Shown here: in pieces, positions 57,775-64,000 of the stretch
How positions within the stretch are numbered: the stretch's first letter is position 1
Layout: every line of letters begins with the position of its first letter
DNA from: Vulcanimicrobiota bacterium
Lineage (GTDB): Bacteria > Vulcanimicrobiota > Vulcanimicrobiia > Vulcanimicrobiales > Vulcanimicrobiaceae
Assembly: GCA_027459645.1 (NCBI GenBank)
Contig: DAIDHQ010000022.1
Coordinates: 62,001 to 126,000 of the forward strand
Direction: 5' to 3'
Length of the DNA: 64,000 nucleotides
Position numbers and translations under genes: made by a program
The notes under the pieces: model-generated
What the model was told of the DNA's origin: nothing
Databases searched by the model: none
The model's input: only the letters and a program-made list of their open reading frames with translations

Positions 57775-58247
57775 TACGGCGTCACGTGGCACGCCACGCC
57801 GTGCCGTTCGAAATACCGCTGATGATACTCTTCGGCACGATAAAAGCGCTTCGCCGGTTCGATGACCGTGGCAATCGGCCGTTGGAAATCCGCGCGATGC
57901 TTTTCGAGCGATGCGCGCGCCGCCGCATCTTGTTCCGGAGAATGGGTGAAGATGGCGGAACGGTATTGCGAACCGACGTCGGGCCCCTGGCGGTTCATCT
58001 GCGTCGGGTCGTGGATCTTCCAAAAGATGTCGAGCAAGGCGTTATAGCTCACCTTTGCAGGATCGAAGGTGATCTCGACGGCTTCCGCGTGACCCGTGCG
58101 GTCGCTGCAGACCTGCTGATACGTCGGATTTTCGGTATGACCGCCGGTATAGCCGGAGACGACGTCGACGACGCCCGGGACGGGGACGAACGCCGCTTCG
58201 ACTCCCCAGAAGCAGCCGGCGGCAAAGGTTGCGGATTGCGTGCTCAT
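57774..58247 (-). CDS. msrA: Peptide-methionine (S)-S-oxide reductase
   Basis: 157 residues. Catalytic [12 protein letters not shown] near the N-terminus, [18 protein letters not shown] and [16 protein letters not shown] are the MsrA core. No signal peptide, so likely cytoplasmic. The recycling Cys pair near the C-terminus is reduced to a single Cys (GVACHV). Coupled to msrB and four bases after dacB. Confidence 0.95.
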   Translation of the reverse strand: MSTQSATFAAGCFWGVEAAFVPVPGVVDVVSGYTGGHTENPTYQQVCSDRTGHAEAVEITFDPAKVSYNALLDIFWKIHDPTQMNRQGPDVGSQYRSAIFTHSPEQDAAARASLEKHRADFQRPIATVIEPAKRFYRAEEYHQRYFERHGVACHVTP

Positions 58248-58251
58248 ATAC

Positions 58252-59607
58252 CTAAGGAACGCCGCTCGCGTCGTCTCGGATGCGTTCGAGAAAGCGTTCC
58301 TGGAAGGCCCGCAGGCGCTCGTCGGCTCCTGGGGCGTGATCCATCCAATTGTTGACCATCAGCGCGAAGATCAGCGTGCCGTGCGGCGTTTCCAGGTAAC
58401 CGGCGAGCGTGCGGTTGTGCATCGAGCTGCCGGTTTTGGCAACGACGGTCCCCACGAGCGGGGTGCCAAGGTAGGCGTGCTCGAGCGTGCCGCTTTTGCC
58501 CGCGACGGGTAAGGCGTGCAGCACGATTTCGCGGAACGGTCCGTGCCAGTCGTGCGCGAGGATGATGCCGAGATCTTGCGGCGTGATGCGATCGTAGATC
58601 GACATCCCGCATCCGTCGGCGATCGTCATCGTTCTTGAGTCGATCCCGATCGAGGCGAGCCACTGCCGTTCGCGTTCGATTCCGCGCGCACGGGTCGTTC
58701 CCGCACCGGGCGCTTGCGCGCCGAGTTCTTCCAGCAGCGTTTCGGCGATGAGATTATCGCTCGGAAGCCACATGTCGGCAAGAATCTGCGCCAACTGCGG
58801 CGAGCGGCGTTGCCACAGCACGCGTGCCGACGGCGGCATCGCCGCAAATATTTGCTCGCCGTCGGTGTGGATGCCGGCGTTACCGAATGCGTGAGCGAAG
58901 AGGGCGAGCGTTACGCGTGCCGGGTCGAGCATCGACGCATCGAGCGTCGAGGGCGAGCCGCCCGCGGGTACGCTTCCGACGACGGTAAGCGTTTGAGGGG
59001 TCGTCCAGTCGTAGCGCAGATCCGTCGTATCCTCGCTGCGAGCCGCTCCGGTCGTGGCATCGTTGACGACGCGGACGGCGACGTCGGCGGGTGAAATCGC
59101 GATCGCGGGCGGTTCGCCCGGTGACGATGGTGCAATCGTCAGGTGCAGCGCGTTTTCATCGAACGAGAGCGCCGAAGGCGGCGCTGCATAATCGTAGGGA
59201 AGATCGTCGACTTGCCAGCCCGGGGGATACCGCGAGCCGTCGAACCGCGTAGCATCGCCGATAAGAGCACCGGAAAACGAGGTGAACCCAAGCGCGCGTA
59301 TCGCGGCTGCTCCGTCCTGCAGGTCGCGTTCCCGCAGCAGTACGTCGCCCCCACCTTGCACGTAGAGGTTGCGGCCGTCGGTTCCGACGGTCGTCACGAA
59401 CGAGAACGCGGTTCCAAGATCGTCGAGCGAAGCCGACCCCACGACCAGTTTCATCGTCGAAGCGGGGATGAAGTCCCGCGCCGCGTGACGTTCGTAGAGC
59501 ACCCGACCCGTCTGCGCGTCGGCGACGTATGCGCCGACGTGCGCTCCCGCCAGCGTCGGCGTGGAAAAGAGTGCATCGAGTGCGGCAAGGGCGAAGATGG
59601 CGAGCAT
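58252..59607 (-). CDS. dacB: D-alanyl-D-alanine carboxypeptidase/endopeptidase (PBP4, S13)
   Basis: 451 residues with a signal peptide ([19 protein letters not shown]). Active-site SxxK is STMK (in [12 protein letters not shown]), SxN is SDN ([15 protein letters not shown]) and KTG is in [12 protein letters not shown]. The long insertion between SxxK and SxN is typical of class C PBP4. It trims peptidoglycan peptides in the periplasm. First gene of dacB-msrA-msrB; its start overlaps the divergent amidase start by two bases. Confidence 0.93.
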   Translation of the reverse strand: MLAIFALAALDALFSTPTLAGAHVGAYVADAQTGRVLYERHAARDFIPASTMKLVVGSASLDDLGTAFSFVTTVGTDGRNLYVQGGGDVLLRERDLQDGAAAIRALGFTSFSGALIGDATRFDGSRYPPGWQVDDLPYDYAAPPSALSFDENALHLTIAPSSPGEPPAIAISPADVAVRVVNDATTGAARSEDTTDLRYDWTTPQTLTVVGSVPAGGSPSTLDASMLDPARVTLALFAHAFGNAGIHTDGEQIFAAMPPSARVLWQRRSPQLAQILADMWLPSDNLIAETLLEELGAQAPGAGTTRARGIERERQWLASIGIDSRTMTIADGCGMSIYDRITPQDLGIILAHDWHGPFREIVLHALPVAGKSGTLEHAYLGTPLVGTVVAKTGSSMHNRTLAGYLETPHGTLIFALMVNNWMDHAPGADERLRAFQERFLERIRDDASGVP

Positions 59608-60172
59608 GAGCGCGCTTTCGTCGTGGCGGCCGGTTTTTCCCGAGGGGCGCCTGGAGCGAATCTATCTGCATTGGACCGCCGGCGATTATGCGACGGTGTT
59701 TCCGTCGTATCACTACTGCATCACGTTCAAAGACGGTGAGGCGCGCGTCGTAGAGACGCACGATCTGCGGGCGAACATGTGCGACCTGCGTACCGGAACT
59801 CCGGCGAGCTATGCTGCACACACGGCGGGTCGCAACAGCTTTGCCGCGGGCATTGCGGTTGCGGGCATGCACGAGGCGACGCCGTATAATTTCGGGCGCT
59901 ATCCGCTGCGCGAAGAAGCGATCCAGGCGTTGTGTTTCGTCGCCGGCGCCATCGCGAGCCGTTATTGCATCCCGGTCGATGCGGAACATGTGATGACGCA
60001 TGCGGAAGCGGCGTTGATCGATGGCTATTTTGGCGAACGCTCGGAGGAGCGCTGGGATATCGCAAGATTGGCAGCGCGCACCGAACCGCTCGTGCCGCAA
60101 GACGCACGCGACACCGGCGAGATATTAAGAGCATGGATACGCGATACAGCTTCGCGAATTCGTCTTGCCTAA
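59606..60172 (+). CDS. N-acetylmuramoyl-L-alanine amidase-like protein
   Basis: 188 residues from ATG 59606. Amidase_2/PGRP-type features: IYLHWTAGDY (zinc His), YHYCITFKDGEARVVE, AYAAHTAGRN-like SYAAHTAGRNSFAAGIAVAG and HVMTHAEAALIDGYFG (second His) with the ERWDI end. No signal peptide; the enzyme may be cytoplasmic or exported otherwise. It would cleave the muramoyl-peptide bond, matching its peptidoglycan neighbour dacB. Confidence 0.82.
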   Translation: MSALSSWRPVFPEGRLERIYLHWTAGDYATVFPSYHYCITFKDGEARVVETHDLRANMCDLRTGTPASYAAHTAGRNSFAAGIAVAGMHEATPYNFGRYPLREEAIQALCFVAGAIASRYCIPVDAEHVMTHAEAALIDGYFGERSEERWDIARLAARTEPLVPQDARDTGEILRAWIRDTASRIRLA

Positions 60173-60266
60173 CGCCGTAGTACGGTGAACGCGACGAGAG
60201 CGTGAAAACGATTCTCGGCCGACAATTGTCTGCACGTTTCTACGCTTGCCGGGGCATGATGAACGC

Positions 60267-60605
60267 ATGCTATCGGGTCGACTTTATGGTGTCGGGCTCT
60301 TGCTCGGCGTTCTGACGTTCGGTCTTTCCGTGACGCACGGAGCAAATGCGAGCCCCTCGCAGCCTCATGCCGATATACAACACGGAAAAGCGATCTTTTT
60401 ACGTACCTGCGGCGTCTGCCACGGCTTGAACAGACAGGGCGGCAGTGAGGGTCCGGCGCTAAAAAACATCGTCTCGAAAATCACCCACGCGCAGCTCATC
60501 GCGTGGATCGAGAAGCCGCGTCCGCCTATGCCCGCGCTCTATCCGGGACAACTGAGTAAGCAGAGCGTGTACGACGTCGCGGCGTATGTCGAGACGCTAA
60601 AGTAG
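60267..60605 (+). CDS. Small c-type cytochrome
   Basis: 112 residues from ATG 60267. Signal peptide LYGVGLLLGVLTFGLSVTHG. One heme site CGVCH (TCGVCHGLNRQGG) and a distal Met in PPMPALYPGQLSKQS; the end helix VYDVAAYVETLK is the class I cytochrome c fold. Periplasmic electron carrier; redox partner unknown. It faces lysA convergently. Confidence 0.92.
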   Translation: MLSGRLYGVGLLLGVLTFGLSVTHGANASPSQPHADIQHGKAIFLRTCGVCHGLNRQGGSEGPALKNIVSKITHAQLIAWIEKPRPPMPALYPGQLSKQSVYDVAAYVETLK

Positions 60606-60609
60606 CCGG

Positions 60610-61815
60610 CTATACGTCGGCGCGTAACACGTCTTCAATCGTCTCGCGGCGCGTCCACAGCTGCGCTTCCCGTTTTGTGACGGCAACCACGGGCGGCCGC
60701 GGAAACCGGTTGTAGTTGCTCGCCATACTGTAGGTGTACGCTCCCGTGGTTTCTACCGCCAGCAGATCGCCGGCGCGAATGTCCGCGGGAAGCAGCGCAT
60801 CCCCCAGCTCGTCGTTTTCGCAAGACCGGCCGCATATGGTAACGGCTATGTCGGCCGCGCTGCTCGTTCCGACTGCGCGGATGTGATGGTACGCGCCGTA
60901 GAGCGCCGGTCGCGGATTGTCGGCCATGCCTCCGTCGACCACGACGAACGTCCGCTGGGCAAAGCGTTTAATCGCCATGACGCGATAGATCGACGTCCCC
61001 GCTTCGGCGACGACGGCGCGTCCGGGCTCAACTTCCAGCTTCGCGTGCGGAGCGGCAGCGCGAATCGCGGCAAAAGTTCGATCGACGTCGAGCGTTTCGT
61101 CGCCCGCGCTCGGGTGCATGCGTACGCCGAATCCCCCGCCTGTGACGATGGTATCGGCGCCGTGAAATCCCGCCTCTCGACACCGGGTGAGCGCGGCCGC
61201 GAGCGCTTGCGTGTTTGCCGCAAACGGTTCGATTTCGTACACTTGCGAGCCGACGTGTCCGTGCACGCCTACGAGCCGGAGCGACGGCTGCGAGGCCAAG
61301 AGCGCGAACGCGCGCGCTTCGTCGCGCGGCGCGAGACCAAACTTTGAATCGTCGCCGGCGGTACGAATGAATTCGTGAGTGTGTGCTTCTATGCCGGTAT
61401 TGATGCGAAGCAGCACGTCGAGCGAGCGCCCGGCGGAAAGGGCGACGACGCGCTCGAGTTCGTCGACGGAGTCCACGACGAGCCGTCCGACGCGCCCCTC
61501 GAAGGCCGCGGCGATCTCGTCATCGAGTTTCCCCGCGCCGTGGAGCGTCAGGCGCGATGCCTCGATTCCCGCACGCTCGCACGTTGCGAGTTCTCCAAGC
61601 GAAACGACGTCGATGCCCACGGGCAATGGCTGCAAATGCCGCGCGAGCGCGGTAACGAGCAACGCCTTTGCCGCGTAGGAAACGCGCACGCCGTGGCGTT
61701 CTCCCGCGCGTAAGAAATCGTCGAGTGCGGCGTCGAAGACGTCGAGGTCGATCGCGAGCATCGGCGTTCCAAAGCGCTTCGCCAGCGATTCGGCGGAGAG
61801 GCCGCCGATCGTCAC
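60610..61815 (-). CDS. lysA: Diaminopimelate decarboxylase
   Basis: 401 residues from GTG 61815 in a GTGA overlap with manA. PLP Lys in RVSYAAKALL, HGHVGSQV, the PLP-phosphate glycine loop GGGFGVRM, EPGRAVVAEAG and the active-site CGRSCENDE and TTGAYTYSMASNYN. It makes lysine from meso-diaminopimelate. Last gene of the pabB/C-manA-lysA operon. Confidence 0.93.
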   Translation of the reverse strand: MTIGGLSAESLAKRFGTPMLAIDLDVFDAALDDFLRAGERHGVRVSYAAKALLVTALARHLQPLPVGIDVVSLGELATCERAGIEASRLTLHGAGKLDDEIAAAFEGRVGRLVVDSVDELERVVALSAGRSLDVLLRINTGIEAHTHEFIRTAGDDSKFGLAPRDEARAFALLASQPSLRLVGVHGHVGSQVYEIEPFAANTQALAAALTRCREAGFHGADTIVTGGGFGVRMHPSAGDETLDVDRTFAAIRAAAPHAKLEVEPGRAVVAEAGTSIYRVMAIKRFAQRTFVVVDGGMADNPRPALYGAYHHIRAVGTSSAADIAVTICGRSCENDELGDALLPADIRAGDLLAVETTGAYTYSMASNYNRFPRPPVVAVTKREAQLWTRRETIEDVLRADV

Positions 61816-62873
61816 GAGAATTGCGACATGAAGCGGTCGATGCGTTCTTGATCCACGCCGCCGGCAAGCATGTGGATCGCCCTGTTTTCAGGGTGTGCCG
61901 GAGGCGTGACGAGCATAAACGCGGCGTCGTCGCCGCCGCCCGCGGAGACGGAACACCATTGCGCCGCCGCCGGAACGATCGCCGTTTGATACGCTGCGAG
62001 CGTGACCGGCGTGCCGCCGGCGTCGAGCTGCAGTGGACGGTCGAGCGCCATCACGATCAGGGGGCGCCCCTCGGTCGCAAGCGACCCGGGATCGGAACCC
62101 GCAACGAGTTTTGAGACGCTGAAGCGGCGGTCGGCGATGATAGCCGTGCACTCCATGCCGTCGTCGCGGTACGTCACTTGTTCGACGGCGCCGCGCGTGC
62201 CGCGCGCGTAATCCAACACGTCGGCCGCCTTTTGCACGTGGAGTTCGCGCGGCTTGCCGTCGGAGCCGGTGCGATTCCAATCGAAAATGCGGTAGGTGAG
62301 ATCGCTTGCCTGTTGCGTTTCGAAGAGGATGATGCCCGCACCGATGGCGTGAAGGCTTCCGGCGGGAAGATAATAAGCTTCTCCCGCGTGCACGGGAACG
62401 CGCCGCAGAATCTCGCCGAGCGTTCCGTCCCCTACGCGCCGCTCGTATTCCGCGCGCGACGTGTCGCGGTTCCATCCCAGGACCAATTCGGCACCGGGAT
62501 CGGCGTGCAGGATGTACCAGCATTCCGTCTTGCCGTTCTGTTGGTGCTCGACGCGTTCGGCGTAGGCGTCGTCCGGATGCACCTGCACGGAGAGCCAGTC
62601 GCGCGCGTCGATGATCTTCGTGAGGATTGGAAAGATGCGCGTTGCATCCAGATTGCCCATGAGATCGGCGCCCAGAATGCCGCGCACATCCGCAAGCGTC
62701 TTTCCGGCGTATGCGCCGTTTGCGATGCGGTTTTCATCCCAGCATTCCCACGATTCCCCGATCTTCGCCGATGGATCTCCCGGTTTGCCGAAGCGGGTCA
62801 CGAGCGCGTCGCCTCCCCAAATAGCAGGCGTTTCTTTCGGTTCGATGACGAGCGGGTAGAGCTGGCTGTCCAC
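61812..62873 (-). CDS. manA: Mannose-6-phosphate isomerase, class I
   Basis: 353 residues from GTG 62873. Zinc ligands are in LSVQVHPDDAYA (Gln/His), TECWYILHADPGAE (Glu) and AGSLHAIGAGIILFE (His); YRIFDWNR is a family box. It interconverts fructose-6-phosphate and mannose-6-phosphate for GDP-mannose synthesis. Placed 16 bases after pabB/C and overlapping lysA, an unusual but clear operon. Confidence 0.9.
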   Translation of the reverse strand: MDSQLYPLVIEPKETPAIWGGDALVTRFGKPGDPSAKIGESWECWDENRIANGAYAGKTLADVRGILGADLMGNLDATRIFPILTKIIDARDWLSVQVHPDDAYAERVEHQQNGKTECWYILHADPGAELVLGWNRDTSRAEYERRVGDGTLGEILRRVPVHAGEAYYLPAGSLHAIGAGIILFETQQASDLTYRIFDWNRTGSDGKPRELHVQKAADVLDYARGTRGAVEQVTYRDDGMECTAIIADRRFSVSKLVAGSDPGSLATEGRPLIVMALDRPLQLDAGGTPVTLAAYQTAIVPAAAQWCSVSAGGGDDAAFMLVTPPAHPENRAIHMLAGGVDQERIDRFMSQFS

Positions 62874-62889
62874 GATGTTTCTCCGGATT

Positions 62890-64000
62890 CTATCGATGAA
62901 GGCGCGCGCGCAGCAGCCCGCGAGCCGAATTGCCTACGTAGAGTGCGTCGATTCGTTCGAGGTCGGCTGCGTATATCACTCGTTCCCGCACGCGGCCTTC
63001 GGCGATCAGTTCGCCGCGTAAGACGCCCGGCAGAACGCCGCACGAGAGCGGGGGCGTGATGAGCTGGCCGTCGATCTGCGCGAAGACGTTCGTGCGCGAG
63101 CCCTCGGTGATTTCGCCGCGTTCGTTTTGCAGCATCGCATCGAAGGCCGAGCGCTCGGATGCGTGTGCCCACGCTCGGCTGTGGTGCGGGCGCCAGGAAC
63201 TCTTGATGCCGAGCCAAGGATCGCGGCTATTGACGGTTTCATTGGAGAGAACGACGTCGACCTCGCGCTCGCCGGATTCCACGAGCGCCTCGTCGAGGAT
63301 GCGCAGCCTGCCGTCGTGCGCGAGGCGAACGCGCAACAGCCGCGCCGCGCGCCGTCGCTCCAGCTCTTCGCGCAGCATCGTTTCATCGAAGGGAATCTGC
63401 AAGCGCGCGGCGCTCGAACGCAGACGCGCTATATGCGCTTCGAGCACGTGCGCGGATGCGTCCCCGCGCAGGGTTTCCCACAATTCGAACGGCTGCTGCA
63501 AGAACGCCGTTTTCAAGAAGGCCTCGTGCCATTCGTCCTCGGCGTTCGAGTCGGCGACGATCCCTCCGCCCGCGTGATAGGTTCCGTCGGAACCGTCGAG
63601 CTGCGCCGTGCGAATCGCGATGTTCCACCACCCGCGCCGCTGCGGAGAAAGAAAGCCGATCGTGCCGCAGTAGGCGCCGCGCGAGTACTTCTCCGTCGCG
63701 GCGATTGTCGCCACGGCCGCGCGTTTTGGCGCGCCGGTCACGCTTCCGCACGGAAACGTCGCTTCGAACACGCTTGCCAGGCCCGCGCCGGGGAGCACGC
63801 GCCCTTCGATGCGTGACGTCATCGTCGAAAAGCTTGGATATCGCTCGATCGTTTCGAGCGCGATCACCCGAACGCCGTCACAGATGCGTTGAAGATCGTT
63901 GCGCAGCAGATCCACGATCATCACGTGCTCCGCCCGATTCTTCTCGCTCGAGAGTGCGTCGCTCCGGTCGTTCGGCGCCGTCCCCTTCATCGGTCGCGTC
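62890..64000 (-). CDS. pabB: Aminodeoxychorismate synthase I / aminodeoxychorismate lyase fusion (partial)
   Basis: 369 residues are visible; the frame continues beyond the window with TRPMKGTAPN at the edge, the chorismate-binding motif, so the N-terminal part is missing here. SSEKNRAEHVMIVDLLRNDL, FPCGSVTGAPKRAAV and YCGTIGFLS complete PabB. After a linker, residues about 155-366 form a PabC-like PLP lyase (FELWETLRGDASAHVLEAH, a Lys in LGIKSSWRP, EITEGSRTNVFAQIDGQLIT, GVLPGVLRGELI). Together they make p-aminobenzoate for folate. Confidence 0.93.
   Translation of the reverse strand, partial: TRPMKGTAPNDRSDALSSEKNRAEHVMIVDLLRNDLQRICDGVRVIALETIERYPSFSTMTSRIEGRVLPGAGLASVFEATFPCGSVTGAPKRAAVATIAATEKYSRGAYCGTIGFLSPQRRGWWNIAIRTAQLDGSDGTYHAGGGIVADSNAEDEWHEAFLKTAFLQQPFELWETLRGDASAHVLEAHIARLRSSAARLQIPFDETMLREELERRRAARLLRVRLAHDGRLRILDEALVESGEREVDVVLSNETVNSRDPWLGIKSSWRPHHSRAWAHASERSAFDAMLQNERGEITEGSRTNVFAQIDGQLITPPLSCGVLPGVLRGELIAEGRVRERVIYAADLERIDALYVGNSARGLLRARLHR

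Noticed and set aside
1-64000. CRISPR array, transposase, integrase or prophage genes
   Set aside because: No spaced repeat array and no recognisable mobile-element protein was seen on either strand.

Overview
The window is a bacterial chromosomal segment of moderately high GC, roughly 60% by eye. It carries housekeeping genes (rpsF, ssb, rpsR, rplI, a Lon-family protease, dnaB, glnA-like, lysA, manA, pabB/C, one tRNA-Thr) set among many genes for secreted proteins, lipoproteins and metal handling. The order rplI - Lon protease - dnaB, a zinc-type S18, a GSI-alpha-like glutamine synthetase, and many lipoproteins with Cys-Gly-rich lipoboxes, S53 peptidases, YHYH and DUF4331 proteins suggest a deep-branching environmental lineage. 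Eremiobacterota (WPS-2) or a relative is my best guess, but this is an inference with no marker search behind it. I saw no transposase, integrase, phage gene or CRISPR array.

Layout. 1-4.3 kb (minus): the end of a lipoprotein gene that runs off the window, and a large RND efflux pump. 4.4-5.4 kb (plus): rpsF and ssb, with palindromic spacers. 5.4-35.6 kb: accessory region. It holds a degenerate alpha/beta-hydrolase-like protein, a frameshifted RibD-like reductase, two small coupled genes, a HAD nucleotidase overlapping a primase-like (AEP) gene, a zinc-ribbon gene coupled to a desaturase, a frameshifted beta-helix lipoprotein, a serine hydrolase and a YHYH lipoprotein. It continues with a five-gene minus-strand operon (nickel/cobalt efflux NicO, NiCoT transporter, a DUF4331 protein split in two, TPR protein), a DUF4139 protein, a BNR propeller with a MoaD-like ubiquitin fold, a Tat-exported GMC oxidoreductase, glutamine synthetase, an SDR, a PQQ-like propeller and a three-gene two-component operon. 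35.8-40.0 kb (plus): rpsR, rplI, Lon-family protease, dnaB.

40-47.4 kb: YbjN-like pair with a gamma-carbonic-anhydrase-like protein, a YVTN propeller, two tandem S53 peptidase lipoproteins, a methyltransferase and tRNA-Thr(CGU). 47.4-57.3 kb: DUF4382 lipoprotein, DUF5916-like outer-membrane protein, a BlaI/M56-peptidase operon in which the peptidase is fused to pentapeptide repeats, a TIM-barrel-like lipoprotein and two tandem EXORDIUM-like lipoproteins. 57.3-64 kb: dacB-msrA-msrB, a divergent muramoyl-amidase-like gene, a c-type cytochrome, and the pabB/C-manA-lysA operon, cut by the window end.

Most notable points: rpsF-ssb and rpsR-rplI-lon-dnaB, normally one cluster, are about 30 kb apart but co-oriented. 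A 62-bp direct repeat, derived from the 3' end of a YHYH gene, brackets the nickel/DUF4331 operon. A HAD nucleotidase is translationally overlapped with an AEP-primase-like protein that has an altered motif I. A BlaR1-type peptidase carries pentapeptide repeats in place of a penicillin sensor and lies behind a promoter with a palindrome over the -35 box. Two single-base frameshifts interrupt otherwise intact genes.
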